From assembly GCF_000478195.2 (NCBI RefSeq), contig NZ_AUZM01000026.1, positions 32,001 through 80,423 of the forward strand: a DNA stretch of 48,423 bases, in the 5' to 3' direction. Origin of the DNA: Lyngbya aestuarii BL J (GTDB lineage: Bacteria; Cyanobacteriota; Cyanobacteriia; Cyanobacteriales; Microcoleaceae). Below the pieces are notes generated by a model. That model did not search any database. It was not told the DNA's origin and was given only the letters and a program-made list of their open reading frames with translations. Within the stretch, counting starts at the first letter, position 1. Each line of letters begins with the position of its first letter. The translations under genes were made by a program, and so were the position numbers. Below are positions 26,678 through 37,937 of the stretch, piece after piece.

Positions 26678-29600
26678 TTAAATGAGGATGTCTGAAGGCA
26701 AAATTGCGGCTGCATCGACATTAACTAAAGTCGCGATGATTTCACTGTTGAGGGTAATGACGGTGTTATCACCCTCGGCGTTAATCTGCAATGAAGAAAG
26801 GGTTAAACCTTCTGCCAAGACTAGATTATCCTGACCGACTTGAAAATCAGTAATCACATCCTCACCCGAGTTAAATTCTAGGACAAAATAGTTATTTCCT
26901 TCGCCGCCTGTCAGGGTATCATTACCGTTACCGCCCACTAAGCTGTCATTTCCCATTTCTCCCAACAGTAAATCATCGCCGCTACATCCTTTTAACAGGT
27001 CATCGTCTTTACCGCCATGTAGGGTATCGTTATCATCTCCTCCACAGAGAGTATCTTGACCTTCATCACCGAATAACAGGTCATTCCCAACGCCACCAGA
27101 GAGTTTATCCTGTTGACCATTGGCGCCAACTGAGGGAGAATTACCATCATCGATTTGATCACCTCGTAGAGTATCATTACCTTCCCCTCCACAAAGACTA
27201 TCATTGCCAATATCGCCGAACATCATATCATTTCCGGCTTCACCCCATAGCCAATCATTCTGTTTACCGCCATGAACCGTATCGTCACCAACTCCGGCTA
27301 CTAAGGTATCGTTGGCTTCGTTACCGTCCATGAAGTCATTTCCTTCACCCCCAAATAGCCAGTCTTCTCCGAAAGTATCGCGTGTGGGGTCATCTGGGAG
27401 GTTATTGGTTCCCCCAAGAATGGTATCATTCCCCATATCCCCAAGAATGGTATCATTACCCTGTTCACCCATTACCCAGTCATCATCTTTACCCCCAAAA
27501 GCTTCGTCATCGTCTTTCCCACTGTGAAGGGTATCTTGACCCAAACTTCCGACTAACCAATCATTATTTTCATCACCAAACAGAATATCTTGGTCGCCGC
27601 TATCCCCAATGGCTTCTAAACCGCTAGGCCCACCAATTAGGGTATCTTTACCGAGTTCACCGTATAAGGTATCATTTTCGGTGGAACTGAAGACTAAATC
27701 ATCACCCAAACCTGTATAGATGAGATTATTTCCTTCTCCTGAAACCAGGGTATCGTTCCCCGCCAAAGCGGTAATCACATCATCGTTAACAGTCCCCACT
27801 AACAGGTCAGCTTCATTGGTAGCGTTTAAATTGCTAGCTGTTACTTCTGGGGGAGTCGGGAGAATTTTTTCACCCAGTTGAGGGGGTTCAGGACACTGAC
27901 AACATTCGGTGTCGATAGTCCCTTGGGCGTTAACGCTAATCGTAACAGTAGCAATATTGGATAAGTTGCCATCTTGGTCTTGAACAGTGTAGGAAAAACT
28001 ATCGGAACCAATGTATTCAGAATTGGGGGTATAAGTCAGAGTACCGTTTTGGTTATTAACGACTGTACCTTGATTGGGTTCGGTGACAACCACAACACTA
28101 CCGGGGTTTAAGAGGCTATCATCTTTGTCATTTTCAAGAACATCAATAACAACACTTTGATCTTGGGGCGTATTGGGTGTATCATCGACGGCAACGGGAG
28201 ATTGATTATCAACGGGAATGGTTGGAACAGGAACGAAAGGAACAGAGGGGATGGGCGGTGTATCCACATCTCGGAAGTCGGGGATACCATCGTTGTCTGT
28301 ATCGGGAAGGGGAGGAGTTCCGCTATTGCCAAAACCCCCATCATTATTGTCAACAGCATTAGGAATACCATCACTGTCGGTATCTTCTGCATCTAAGCGA
28401 CCATCACCGTCTGGGTCAGTTAAACCGACTTCGATAATATCGTTAGTTCCATCGTTGTCACTGTCGAGGTCTAAATAGTCTGGGCTTCCATCGTTGTCGG
28501 TGTCGGGCGTCGGAGTTCCGCCACTATTACCAAAACCGCTATCATTATTATCAACAATATCGGGAATACCATCACTATCAGTATCCTCTCCCCCAATAAC
28601 CCCATCGCCGTCGGGGTCAGGTGAACCGCCTTCGATGATGTCGTTTATTCCGTCGTTGTCGCTATCGAGGTCACGGAAGTCGGGGACGTTATCACTATCG
28701 GTATCGGGGGGAATATTGGCTGTTCCTCCGTTGTCTGGGTCAACGCTATCGGCTAACCCATCTCCGTCCGTATCGGTATCGGTCCCATCTATCAAGCCAT
28801 CGTTGTCGGCGTCTGTTCCTCCCGCTTCAATAACATCGTTTATTCCGTCGTTGTCGCTGTCGAGGTCTTGAAAGTCGGAGGTATTATCGCTATCGGTATC
28901 AACGGGAGTGTCGGGTTGACCGTCGCCGTTGTAGTCCACTTGACCGGAGTCGGGGGGGTTTTCGAGGCGATCTGCAAAACCATTATTGCCAAAATCGTTA
29001 GTGGGGTCAATAACGCCATTCCCATCGGTATCGAGTTGGCTAGCTTGGTCGAGAGGAAGTCCGCTTTCGTAAAGGTCGGGAATACCATCGTTATCGCTGT
29101 CGAGGTCAAGAACATTGGGAATATTGTCACCGTCTTTGTCTCCCTCGCCTTCATCAATATCGAGAACACCGTCGTTATCATCGTCTAAGTCGTTAATATC
29201 GGGAACACCATCCCCATCACTATCAACATTAGGGTTAACAACGGTAATATCAACCTTACCCGCAACCGTATTCACCCCATCGTTAACATCGTAGCTAAAC
29301 TCACCCAAGTCATCGCTACCGTTGTAGTTGTCGGGGGCGTTGTAAACCAGTTCGGCGAGTTCTGCGGGTGTTAGACTATCGCCAATATTAACAATTGTTC
29401 CGTCTGCTTTGGTAATGCTTCCGAGTGTGGGTATCGAAGAAATGGTAATGGTTAAATTGTCATTTTCGGGGTCAGTTGGGGCGCTGAGTCCGAGGTTGTT
29501 ATTGTCGCTGGTGACATCAACTCGAATACTATTACTCGCAACCGTTGGGGGTTGGTTGATGGGTTGGGTTGGTGTTTCAAAACCACCGTCGCCATCGGGA

Positions 29601-32600
29601 AGGGTATCAATACTATCGGGAACCCCATCCCCATCGGTATCTGTGGGGTCATCAATTTGACCATCTCCGTTAACATCGGGGGTTCCTTCTCCGGTTGGAA
29701 GTCCGGCTTCTACTCGGTCGGGAGTTCCATCGTTATCGCTGTCAATTTCTTGATAGTCGGGAGTTCCGTCTGCATCCGCATCGGGTAAGGGGTCGTTGTT
29801 GGCGTCGCTAAACCCGTCGTTATCATCAATGACATCAAGAATACCATCCCCATCGCTATCGGAACCGTCAATAATACCGTTCCCATCTGTATCCACAACG
29901 GCGGGGTCTTGTCCGCCTTCGATCAGGTCGGAAATACCGTCGTTATCGCTATCGAGGTCGCGGAAGTCTGCAACACCATCATTATCAATATCGGGAATAG
30001 CAACCGCAGTCCCCCCGTTATCGGGGTCAACCGCATCTGCTAACCCATCCCCATCTGTATCAATATTCGCCCCATCTATTAACCCATCGCCGTCGGTATC
30101 TGTTCCCCCCGCTTCAGTAACATCGGGAATACCATCGTTATCGCTGTCGAGGTCTTGGAAGTCGGGAACCCCGTCTTGGTCGGTGTCAATGGGGTCATCG
30201 GGTTGACCGTCGCCGTTGAGGTCGAGTTGACCGGAGTCTGGGGTCGTTTCTAGACTATCAATAACGCCGTTTTCACCAAAGTTGTTGCTGGGGTCGATAA
30301 TACCGTCGCCATCGGTATCGAGTTGGTTAATTTGGTCGGGGGTAAGTCCGCTTTCGTTGAGGTCGGGAACCCCATCGTTATCGCTATCGAGGTCGAGACT
30401 GTCTGGGATACCGTCTCCGTCTGTGTCGCCGTCGCCTTCGTTGCTATCGAAAATTCCGTCGTTATCATCATCGAGGTCGTTAATATCAGGAATTCCATCC
30501 CCATCGGTATCCGTATCGGGACTAATAATGTCAATATTGACAGTACCGGGAACGGTATTAACCCCATCGCTGACATTATAAGTAAAGCTTCCTAATTCAT
30601 CGGTACCGTTGTAGTTTTCTGGGGTGTCATAAAGCAGTCCTGCGAGTTCTTCGGGAGTAAGTATATCGCCAATACTAACAGGTGTTCCATCTGCTTTGGT
30701 AACGGTTCCTAAGTTGGGTAAAGTGGTAACAGTTATCGTGAGATTATCATTCTCAGGGTCAGTGGGGGCGGTTATTCCTAACTCGTTATCTTGGCTATTA
30801 TTGTTGAACTGAACACTATTGTCAGAAACAGTTGGGGGATTGTTTGTAGTCGTTCCTATACTAATATTAACGGTTCCAGGAGTCTCAGCATAGCTATTTC
30901 CATCAAACCCATTCCAGCCAAAACTCGTATCTCCGTTAAAGTTTTCGTCCGGTGTAAAGACTAGATTTCCTAACTGAGTTACATCTATTTCATCATCAAG
31001 ACTAACTGGATTATCATTCAGAGTTAGGGTGCCATTTTCTGGGAGTGAGGTGATTTGAATTTTCGTTAGACTATCACCATCTATGTCAGTAAATTGACTG
31101 GTAAAGTCATCCGCAGTAAATAGAATAGTATTGTCTTCTAGTCCGGTTTTACTGAGATCATTAACGGTGGGAACATCATTATCACTGTTAATACTAATAT
31201 TAACGGTTCCAGGAGTCTCAGCGTAGCTATTTCCATCAAACCCATTCCAGCCAAAACTGGTGTCTCCGTTAAAGTTTTCATCTGGTGTAAAGACTAGATT
31301 TTCTAACTGCGTTACATCTATTTCATCATCAAGACTAACCGGATTTCCATTTAGAGTTAGGGTTCCATTTTCTGGGGGTGAAGTGATTTTAATTTTCGTC
31401 AGACTATCACCATCTATGTCAGTAAATTGACTGGTAAAGTCATCCGCAGTAAATAGAATATTATTGTCTTCTGTTCCGGTTTTACTAATACTGCTAACGG
31501 TTGGAGTATTGTTAGTTGTAATATTAACAGTAATAGAACCACTTCCTGCTAAAGCCAATGGATTAGATGTACCTTGAACACCTGTATTTCCATCATTAAT
31601 GGTATAATCAATCTGAATAGAAGTCGCAGAAGTTGCACCGTTATTTGAATAAGTAATTTGTTGGAGAACTTGATTAACTAAATCTCCTGTTGCACTAGCA
31701 TTAAAAGTTAGGGTTAAAGTTCCATTACTATTCGTAGTAACGGTTCCAACTGTAACCCCATTAACAACAAGATTTCCTCCTTCTGTTAAAGCGTCTAACG
31801 TTCCACTATTGCTAAATACATCTTCAGCGTTTGCTCCGCCATTTCGTTGTAAAGTGAGAGTAGCTCCATTATAGTTAGTATTATCAAGTTCAGGGTCAAT
31901 AATCGTTGCATCAGCATCCAGAACGATAGCACCTCCGCCTATACTAAAAGTAGGAGTTCCATCAAGTCCGTTGAAACTGGGCGCATCATTAACCGGGACA
32001 ATATTAATCGTAGTTGTTCCAGTATTTCCTTTGTAGTTAGCAACATCAGTTAGAAATACCTGTACTTTTCTAGGTTCAGTATCTGGTGTATCGCTAGTAT
32101 TATTAAACTGAATTGCTTCTAAAGCTAATTCCCAATTTTCTGGAGTAATATCAGCCGCTGCACTTAAGGTTAGAACAAGATTACCTGAAGCATCTGTAGT
32201 TGGATCTGATGTGATTCCTGTTGGTAAGCTTCCAACAATAAAATTATCACCATCTTTTGTATTTGTTAGAGTAATTGTTGCGGTTCTAATTTGGTTAGGT
32301 GTATCAAAATCTTTAATAATTATATCTGCGGTTTCATCTGTTGGATTATTCGGTTCTACAATACCAATACCACCGCTATCTTCAGTAAAAGTTGTTTCGT
32401 AATTTGGACTACCTATGTTTGAACTATTATCACCATCCAAGTCAATTAAGGGAATAACATAAGGTGATCGCTGACCTGGGTCAGACATCCCATCATTGAG
32501 AGTTGTTATCTCAGTAGTTGTGATTTCTTCTACTGTTGGAGAGGGACTCGCATAAGCATCGATACGGAATAGTTTACCCTCATTATTACTACTCACGTAC

Positions 32601-33787
32601 AAGCGACCATCAACATCTGTCCATCCTGCACCATAGGTATTAGCAGGTGTAGGTAATCCTGTGATCGGCTTTGAAGTCAGTATTTTTGTGTCAAGATTCC
32701 AAATATAAAGTCTGTTATTTTCTACGCCATAGAGAGCATTACCTGCATCAACCCCAGTTAAAACCTGACTTTTTTCAGAAGAAATATAAACCAGGTCAGA
32801 AACAAATTCAGGATTTGTAAAAGTACCTGATTTTGTAAATGTAACGGTTTGATTTGTGTTAGTATCGAGGTCAACCTTGACAAGCTCTAGTCCGGTCTTT
32901 TTGAGTCGAACCCATAAGTCATTGTTAGTAAAATCTACATCACCTGCATTGTAATCTTGACCTGTGCTACCACTCGGCAAAGTTATACTGGTCTGCTCAA
33001 TTTCTCCATTAGAACCGACACGAATAACTTTATCTTTAATTGTTCCTTGAGTTCCAACTCCATAGATATAAAGATTATTATTTGTATCTTTTCCAAAGCC
33101 AGCACCATTATAAAATGATTGTACTGGCCCTATATCCTCATATTGACCTGTCAACGGGTTTAAGAGTTTGAGTTGACCTGAAATAACTTGATAAAAATTA
33201 GGTTCTTCTGCAAAAGGAGTCGGCTCAAGAACGTGATTCCATTGAGTTTTAACTCTAGAATCAAACGGTAAAAAAACATCAAAATCATAAGTTTTAATGT
33301 TTAATTTCCAATTTCCTCCTAACGTAAAATGACCAATTTTATGAGTAGATGCAGCAATTTCTGCACCTGTAATTTGATGTAATTTATCAATAAATTCAAC
33401 ACCTGCGTCGACCGCAGCAACGTTACACCCATAAATTAAAATTGATGCAACTGACCAAATTTTAAGCTGACCTGTATAATATTCGAGAGTATCTAGACTT
33501 AGCTGACTATTACCTAGATACAAACATCCTGGCGAACCGTGAGCAACAATATTAACTTCTGAATAGTTTTCTTTTGCTAGATATTGAGTAATTTGTTGAA
33601 TTCCATCTGCTTCTGAATTGATTATTTTAACGGTGGTATTGTCAGTAACAGCTTGAACTAAATATTGATAATCTTGAACGTTAGAGTCAATAAAAACAAT
33701 ACTTTTCATGAATTTTAATGATTGAGATGCACACAGAGTATAAGCTTTATAAGAAACTGAATCAGCAGCTTTATTTGATAGATACAC
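26678..33787 (-). CDS. Giant DUF4347/cadherin-like/TSP3/RTX surface protein
   Basis: 2369 aa. A GTG start at 33787 has a good AGGAG 8 nt upstream; the ATG at 33709 is an alternative. Order by rough residue: DUF4347 at 28-185 ([22 protein letters not shown]); a beta-propeller-like region with DUF6923 character, 190-445; cadherin-like/tandem repeat domains, 446-1085, including two nearly identical 111-aa units; thrombospondin type 3 Asp-rich repeats (DTDGDGIPD) at 1089-1405; a cadherin-like unit at 1409-1520; a second TSP3 block at 1522-1840; an Ig-like unit at about 1855-1950; CCQC at about 1957; RTX repeats at 1990-2295; a secretion-type end. DUF4347 proteins are common in cyanobacteria and their role is unsettled. 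No Sec signal is seen, so type I export and a Ca2+-stiffened adhesin role are inferred. Confidence 0.88.
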   Translation of the reverse strand: MYLSNKAADSVSYKAYTLCASQSLKFMKSIVFIDSNVQDYQYLVQAVTDNTTVKIINSEADGIQQITQYLAKENYSEVNIVAHGSPGCLYLGNSQLSLDTLEYYTGQLKIWSVASILIYGCNVAAVDAGVEFIDKLHQITGAEIAASTHKIGHFTLGGNWKLNIKTYDFDVFLPFDSRVKTQWNHVLEPTPFAEEPNFYQVISGQLKLLNPLTGQYEDIGPVQSFYNGAGFGKDTNNNLYIYGVGTQGTIKDKVIRVGSNGEIEQTSITLPSGSTGQDYNAGDVDFTNNDLWVRLKKTGLELVKVDLDTNTNQTVTFTKSGTFTNPEFVSDLVYISSEKSQVLTGVDAGNALYGVENNRLYIWNLDTKILTSKPITGLPTPANTYGAGWTDVDGRLYVSSNNEGKLFRIDAYASPSPTVEEITTTEITTLNDGMSDPGQRSPYVIPLIDLDGDNSSNIGSPNYETTFTEDSGGIGIVEPNNPTDETADIIIKDFDTPNQIRTATITLTNTKDGDNFIVGSLPTGITSDPTTDASGNLVLTLSAAADITPENWELALEAIQFNNTSDTPDTEPRKVQVFLTDVANYKGNTGTTTINIVPVNDAPSFNGLDGTPTFSIGGGAIVLDADATIIDPELDNTNYNGATLTLQRNGGANAEDVFSNSGTLDALTEGGNLVVNGVTVGTVTTNSNGTLTLTFNASATGDLVNQVLQQITYSNNGATSATSIQIDYTINDGNTGVQGTSNPLALAGSGSITVNITTNNTPTVSSISKTGTEDNNILFTADDFTSQFTDIDGDSLTKIKITSPPENGTLTLNGNPVSLDDEIDVTQLENLVFTPDENFNGDTSFGWNGFDGNSYAETPGTVNISINSDNDVPTVNDLSKTGLEDNTILFTADDFTSQFTDIDGDSLTKIQITSLPENGTLTLNDNPVSLDDEIDVTQLGNLVFTPDENFNGDTSFGWNGFDGNSYAETPGTVNISIGTTTNNPPTVSDNSVQFNNNSQDNELGITAPTDPENDNLTITVTTLPNLGTVTKADGTPVSIGDILTPEELAGLLYDTPENYNGTDELGSFTYNVSDGVNTVPGTVNIDIISPDTDTDGDGIPDINDLDDDNDGIFDSNEGDGDTDGDGIPDSLDLDSDNDGVPDLNESGLTPDQINQLDTDGDGIIDPSNNFGENGVIDSLETTPDSGQLDLNGDGQPDDPIDTDQDGVPDFQDLDSDNDGIPDVTEAGGTDTDGDGLIDGANIDTDGDGLADAVDPDNGGTAVAIPDIDNDGVADFRDLDSDNDGISDLIEGGQDPAVVDTDGNGIIDGSDSDGDGILDVIDDNDGFSDANNDPLPDADADGTPDYQEIDSDNDGTPDRVEAGLPTGEGTPDVNGDGQIDDPTDTDGDGVPDSIDTLPDGDGGFETPTQPINQPPTVASNSIRVDVTSDNNNLGLSAPTDPENDNLTITISSIPTLGSITKADGTIVNIGDSLTPAELAELVYNAPDNYNGSDDLGEFSYDVNDGVNTVAGKVDITVVNPNVDSDGDGVPDINDLDDDNDGVLDIDEGEGDKDGDNIPNVLDLDSDNDGIPDLYESGLPLDQASQLDTDGNGVIDPTNDFGNNGFADRLENPPDSGQVDYNGDGQPDTPVDTDSDNTSDFQDLDSDNDGINDVIEAGGTDADNDGLIDGTDTDTDGDGLADSVDPDNGGTANIPPDTDSDNVPDFRDLDSDNDGINDIIEGGSPDPDGDGVIGGEDTDSDGIPDIVDNNDSGFGNSGGTPTPDTDNDGSPDYLDLDSDNDGTNDIIEVGLTDPDGDGRLDAEDTDSDGIPNAVDNNDGGFGNSGTPPLPDTDNDGIPDFRDVDTPPIPSVPFVPVPTIPVDNQSPVAVDDTPNTPQDQSVVIDVLENDKDDSLLNPGSVVVVTEPNQGTVVNNQNGTLTYTPNSEYIGSDSFSYTVQDQDGNLSNIATVTISVNAQGTIDTECCQCPEPPQLGEKILPTPPEVTASNLNATNEADLLVGTVNDDVITALAGNDTLVSGEGNNLIYTGLGDDLVFSSTENDTLYGELGKDTLIGGPSGLEAIGDSGDQDILFGDENNDWLVGSLGQDTLHSGKDDDEAFGGKDDDWVMGEQGNDTILGDMGNDTILGGTNNLPDDPTRDTFGEDWLFGGEGNDFMDGNEANDTLVAGVGDDTVHGGKQNDWLWGEAGNDMMFGDIGNDSLCGGEGNDTLRGDQIDDGNSPSVGANGQQDKLSGGVGNDLLFGDEGQDTLCGGDDNDTLHGGKDDDLLKGCSGDDLLLGEMGNDSLVGGNGNDTLTGGEGNNYFVLEFNSGEDVITDFQVGQDNLVLAEGLTLSSLQINAEGDNTVITLNSEIIATLVNVDAAAILPSDILI
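30861..31526 (-). repeat. Two 333-bp tandem repeats inside the giant gene
   Basis: Two head-to-tail units with a 333-bp period (111 codons) encode cadherin-like modules with the shared core [20 protein letters not shown]. They differ by scattered substitutions only, so duplication is recent relative to the surrounding repeats. Confidence 0.85.
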
Positions 33788-34383
33788 GGTAGATACTCCT
33801 AAAGTTTTAAGCAGTTTTTGTTAAATCAATGAAATTTTTTTAGCAATCAATTCTAGAGTTTATTGTCAACTCTAAAACTGAATGTTAAATAACTGTAGAT
33901 GTCGTTTTTTTTAAGATGAATGAATTGATTGCTCTTACAACCAACGCCTGAAAATAGAATCCCTGATTATAGTTAAGGTGAAGTTAAAGAAAAAGTCCGA
34001 CAGAGAACTTTGTCCTTGATCAACTTCCCTATATTTCAATCTAGCATTTTAACTTAAATGTGTCCTGAGTGAATTTGCAGAATTCTAATCGTATAATTTT
34101 TTTCAGATTTATCCGTAAATTTACGCAGTTTGAGTCATTTTTGAGAAAAAGTTAATTTTTATATCACTTTTTACAAGGATGATAGGATTGAAGTTGTGTG
34201 TACTTTATCGGCTTTCAGGTGATGAGTGACTGACCACTGCGGAAATTGACTAGAACCCCTCGTTACAAATCTTACCGTCGGACAAGCTCAAACCTAGTTA
34301 ACAATTGTGATCAGAGAAATTTAAACGATTCTTAAAAGATGATAGAAATATATTCTACCCCTAAAGTTAACAAAAATTAACCC
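33788..34383. other. 596-bp divergent intergenic region
   Basis: Between the giant adhesin gene (minus) and the MBOAT gene (plus). AT-rich with no gene seen. It must contain promoters for both. No riboswitch I recognise is present, and neither a c-di-GMP aptamer nor a strong -35/-10 pair could be assigned. Confidence 0.4.
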
Positions 34384-35856
34384 ATGACCTTTATCTCAGT
34401 TACCTACGCTTTATTTTTACTCATTTTGTTTGGAGTTTACTGGATTGTTCCTTGGCAATCTTGGCGACTGCTGACTTTATTGGTGGCGAGTCTGATTTTT
34501 TATGCAACTTTACAAATTCAATATATTCCATTACTACTCCTGTGTATTCTGTTTAATTTTGGCTTGGCGTTAGCTATCGGTGAACCCCTAGATTGGCGAA
34601 TTGCAAATGAAGCTTGGAATAGTCGGCGTTTAATTTTGCTCTGGATTGGTATTATTTTTAATATATTTTTACTGTTGGGTTTTAAGTATTTGCCGTTTAT
34701 TTTTAATACTGTGGGAGATACATTAAAGCTTCCCTTATTTCTTGATCGTGCGACTTGGCTAGATAATAATCTGATTGCACCTTTAGGATTAAGTTTTTTC
34801 TGTTTTGAAATTATTGCTTATTTAATTGATGTTTATCGAGGCGCACCCGCAGCCAATTCTTTTCTAACGTTTACTTCTTATAAATTATTTTTCCCTAAAC
34901 TGATATCGGGGCCAATTACTCGGTATCATCATCTCGAACATCAACTCAAAAATCTCAAGTTTCCCGTTCCTGAACAAATAGCTGATGGACTGTGGTTAAT
35001 TGCCAGAGGGGCTGTAAAAAAAGGTTTGTTTGCGGATAGAATAGGAATTTTAGTTGACTTAAGTTTTAGTAGTTTAGAACGGGCGGGAAGTGGAGATTTA
35101 TGGTTAGCAACGTTTGCGTATGGACTCCAACTTTATCTCGATTTTAGTGGTTATATTGATTTAGCGAGAGGAAGTGCATTACTACTGGGATTAAGTCTCC
35201 CTGAAAACTTTGATGCACCTTATTTTACGACGAGTATTGCTGATTTTTGGCGACGTTGGCATATGACGTTAGGGGATTGGTTACGGAATTATTTATACTT
35301 TCCATTGGGAGGGTCTAGAGTCGGATTAATTCACACTTGTCTCAATCTATTCATTGTGATGTTAATCGCTGGAATTTGGCATGGCGCAGCTTGGGGTTTT
35401 ATTGTTTGGGGAATTTTACATGGTATGGCTTTAGTCATTCATCGTTTGACAGATACCTTATCAAAACAGTTTTCTATTCAAAACCTTTGGAAAACGTTTC
35501 CTGGTATTATTTTCGCTTGGTTTTTAACTCAATTAATGGTCTTTTTTGCGTGGATATTTTTCCGACTTCCCAATTTAAAAGATTCAGAGTTTGTCATTAA
35601 AAATCTATGGAATCATCCTGCCGATGTACAGTTTGCCCATAAAGTTTATGTAGAATCATTGGGTTTAGAACGTATTAATGTTGTTTTTTTATTAGTTTCG
35701 GTTTTTGTTTTAATGGGGTTGTCTACTCTATTTAATCGAGGCTTGAGATTACAGTTAAGCTGGCCGATAAAATTGGTATTAGCCCCGATTTTTTTTCTAG
35801 CAGTTTGGTTACTGGCACCGGAGGGCGTTTTACCTTACATTTATTTTGATTTTTAA
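34384..35856 (+). CDS. MBOAT-family O-acyltransferase, AlgI-like
   Basis: 490 aa polytopic membrane protein with about ten hydrophobic segments. The MBOAT signatures are clear: FFPKLISGPITRYHHLE, LYLDFSGYIDLARGSALLLG, FWRRWHMTLGDWLRNYLYFP, and the catalytic His333 in AGIWHGAAWGF. This arrangement matches AlgI/DltB/PatA proteins that move acyl groups across the membrane to acetylate polysaccharides. An exopolysaccharide or sheath polymer is the likely target. No AlgJ/AlgX-type partner is adjacent. It starts without a visible Shine-Dalgarno sequence, and converges with egtB, with a hairpin between. Confidence 0.9.
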   Translation: MTFISVTYALFLLILFGVYWIVPWQSWRLLTLLVASLIFYATLQIQYIPLLLLCILFNFGLALAIGEPLDWRIANEAWNSRRLILLWIGIIFNIFLLLGFKYLPFIFNTVGDTLKLPLFLDRATWLDNNLIAPLGLSFFCFEIIAYLIDVYRGAPAANSFLTFTSYKLFFPKLISGPITRYHHLEHQLKNLKFPVPEQIADGLWLIARGAVKKGLFADRIGILVDLSFSSLERAGSGDLWLATFAYGLQLYLDFSGYIDLARGSALLLGLSLPENFDAPYFTTSIADFWRRWHMTLGDWLRNYLYFPLGGSRVGLIHTCLNLFIVMLIAGIWHGAAWGFIVWGILHGMALVIHRLTDTLSKQFSIQNLWKTFPGIIFAWFLTQLMVFFAWIFFRLPNLKDSEFVIKNLWNHPADVQFAHKVYVESLGLERINVVFLLVSVFVLMGLSTLFNRGLRLQLSWPIKLVLAPIFFLAVWLLAPEGVLPYIYFDF

Positions 35857-35871
35857 AAACATAAACAACAA

Positions 35872-35896
35872 TTAGGACGCAAGCCTTGCGCCCCTA
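35872..35896. repeat. REP-like hairpin between convergent genes
   Basis: TTAGGACGCAAG and TTGCGCCCCTAA pair around a short CC loop with a one-base bulge, centred near 35885. It sits between the stops of the MBOAT gene (35856) and egtB (35912). Same family as 1064-1083 and 26647-26670. Confidence 0.5.
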
Positions 35897-35911
35897 AAAA
35901 TTGATTTTTGA

Positions 35912-37171
35912 TTAAAATTCACCCTGACTTACACAGCGAAAACCTGCTAATATTTCTCGAACTCCCGGATGATACCAATTGCGAAAACTACATCGCATTG
36001 CCCAAGGACGAGTTGCCCAACTTCCTCCTTTTAAAACCCGATGTTGGTGATCAAAATAACTCTGAGAATATCCAACATAAGGATAATGTTGAAATTTTGA
36101 ATATCCCGCAAACCAACTATCTGTCCACTCCCAAACATTCCCTAATAAATCACGCACTCCGTAAGCACTTTCTCCGTGAGAATAAGTATTTACAGAAGTT
36201 GTTCCTTGTTGCATTCTTTCGCCATCATTACAATTACATCGGTTAGAATTTGGGAGTTCTTCTCCCCAAGGATAAGTCTGTTTACTTTGAGTTTCTTCAT
36301 CCCAACTGGCGGCTTTTTCCCATTCTGCTTCTGTGGGTAAACGTTTTCCGACAAAGTTACAATATGCTTCGGCTTCGTACCAACTAACTCCACAAACAGG
36401 ATGATCATCAAAGATCGGATCATCTAACCAATATAACGGTTTAGAAACTGGATTTTGTTGTAACCATTGCCATCCTAGAGTTGACCAAAATTCGCGGTTT
36501 TGATATCCTCCAACTTGGATAAATATGCGATATTGACCACAGGTAACAGGATAACGATCAATCCAATAGGTGTCTAAAGAACGACGATGTAAAGGTTTTT
36601 CATTATCCATCGCTTCAACTGAGTTATTCCCCATCTCAAACTCACCTGCGGGAATTTTTAAGACTTGGGGAGAATAAGAGATTTTAGAAGCAGAATGATA
36701 AATTTGTTGTTGATTTTTTGAATTTTTTAGACGATGTAACTGCAAAACAAAAGCAATGGTTTCGCTGTGTTGGCTTTCGTGCTGTAAAATAAACCGCCAC
36801 AACCGTTCTTGTTCTTCAATCGGTGCATGATCGAGATAACGCCAAACTTCACTCCGTATTGCTTCTAAATAACAATTAATTGTCGAGATAGACGGTAATT
36901 GAATCCGCTCATTTTTCGGCAAACCATCAGCCTGAAATAGTTGATGAAATTCGGGAAATAAAGGTTGCAAATCCGCACAATGTTCAAGTAGCCAATACGC
37001 TTCTGTGTAGCCAATATGTCCAAAATGCCAACCAATCGGACTAAAATCAGGATGAGGTTGAGCGCAAAAAGCAGTTTCATCGACATCTTCAAACTGTTTT
37101 AAAGTAATCAGACGACAGCGATGTAAGGCATAATGGAGACTATCTTTAGCCGAGTTTTTCGATGTTGACAC
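35912..37171 (-). CDS. egtB: Ergothioneine biosynthesis sulfoxide synthase EgtB
   Basis: 419 aa from a GTG at 37171 with GGGAG 9 nt upstream. Starts farther upstream would extend deeper into egtC. EgtB joins hercynine to a cysteine-containing thiol, using non-heme iron and O2. The N-terminal DinB-like domain supplies iron ligands: His52 in GWHFGHIGY and the HX3HXE motif at His131/His135/Glu137 (QHESQHSE). The C-terminal FGE-sulfatase domain runs from IPAGEFEMGNNSVEAMDNEK to GGSWATRPWAMRCSFRNWY. The gene overlaps egtC by 26 bp, so translational coupling is likely. EgtD, which makes hercynine, is not in the window. Confidence 0.9.
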   Translation of the reverse strand: MSTSKNSAKDSLHYALHRCRLITLKQFEDVDETAFCAQPHPDFSPIGWHFGHIGYTEAYWLLEHCADLQPLFPEFHQLFQADGLPKNERIQLPSISTINCYLEAIRSEVWRYLDHAPIEEQERLWRFILQHESQHSETIAFVLQLHRLKNSKNQQQIYHSASKISYSPQVLKIPAGEFEMGNNSVEAMDNEKPLHRRSLDTYWIDRYPVTCGQYRIFIQVGGYQNREFWSTLGWQWLQQNPVSKPLYWLDDPIFDDHPVCGVSWYEAEAYCNFVGKRLPTEAEWEKAASWDEETQSKQTYPWGEELPNSNRCNCNDGERMQQGTTSVNTYSHGESAYGVRDLLGNVWEWTDSWFAGYSKFQHYPYVGYSQSYFDHQHRVLKGGSWATRPWAMRCSFRNWYHPGVREILAGFRCVSQGEF

Positions 37172-37937
37172 TAAGGTTTTCTCCCACACTAATAATGCTT
37201 TGTTCAGGACAAGAATGCCAATTCCCCGGAAACAAAGGTTCAGAAGCAATAATCACAGATTCGGGGAATTTTGGATCATTTTGCAGCCAATATAAACTCG
37301 GTGGAATCCCTGCAATTGAAAATCGAGAAGCCACCATTTGCTGCCCGTCACAGAGTATCACATTTACCAATGCTTTGACATCTGCTAATTCGGCGAGTTC
37401 TTTGATGATCATTAATGTTGTCTGTAATGCCGTTGTCAGTGTCGGTTGAGTGGCGGAAGTCAGTTCATTAATAAGTAACCCAAAAATATGTTCTGAGTCA
37501 GTTGTTCCTTCAATATTCTGGTAAACTGAATCTCGCAGACGGTTGCGAATGAGTCGATAGAGACTGGTGCGAAATTGTTTGATATAACCATTGTGAACAA
37601 ATAGCAAGCGTTCAAACTGAAATGGTTGACAGTTGCTTAAATTAACCGATTGACCTGGAGTTGCACTACGAACATAAGCTAAAATTCGCCCGGACTCAAC
37701 ATAACGATTAAGACTATCAAGGTTGAGATCGCTCCAAGCCGGTAAAATATTTTTGTAGGTAAACGGATCAGTGTGTTGAGTGGCATGATACCACCCTAAT
37801 CCAAAGCCATCGGCATTCAGTAAAGCTTCTTCCATTTCACGAGGTTGATAGCTTTGAACAATCAAAGAATGGGGCGGATCGGATAAAATTTTCTTGAGAG
37901 GAATTGTAGAGCCAACATAGCCAAGTAAACGACACAT
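37146..37937 (-). CDS. egtC: Ergothioneine biosynthesis amidohydrolase EgtC
   Basis: 263 aa, class II glutamine amidotransferase fold. The N-terminal nucleophile is Cys2 (MCRLLGYVG). RPLs typical of the family include NADGFGLGWYHATQHTDPF, AYVRSATPG and the FVHNGYI oxyanion region. EgtC removes the glutamyl group from the hercynyl-gamma-glutamylcysteine sulfoxide intermediate. Its presence suggests that the neighbouring EgtB uses gamma-glutamylcysteine, as in mycobacteria, rather than free cysteine. It is the first gene of a two-gene unit with egtB. Promoter not identified. Confidence 0.9.
   Translation of the reverse strand: MCRLLGYVGSTIPLKKILSDPPHSLIVQSYQPREMEEALLNADGFGLGWYHATQHTDPFTYKNILPAWSDLNLDSLNRYVESGRILAYVRSATPGQSVNLSNCQPFQFERLLFVHNGYIKQFRTSLYRLIRNRLRDSVYQNIEGTTDSEHIFGLLINELTSATQPTLTTALQTTLMIIKELAELADVKALVNVILCDGQQMVASRFSIAGIPPSLYWLQNDPKFPESVIIASEPLFPGNWHSCPEQSIISVGENLSVNIEKLG

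Noticed and set aside
27312-30595. Many open frames on the plus strand opposite the giant adhesin gene
   Set aside because: They are antisense to Asp/Gly/Asn-rich repeat codons, which rarely produce stops in the other frames. Their translations are repetitive Ser/Pro/Val strings with the same period as the sense repeats.
33707-33709. ATG at 33709 as the start of the giant protein
   Set aside because: It lacks a ribosome-binding site, whereas the GTG at 33787 has AGGAG at a good distance. It remains possible, since the DUF4347 region begins right after this ATG.
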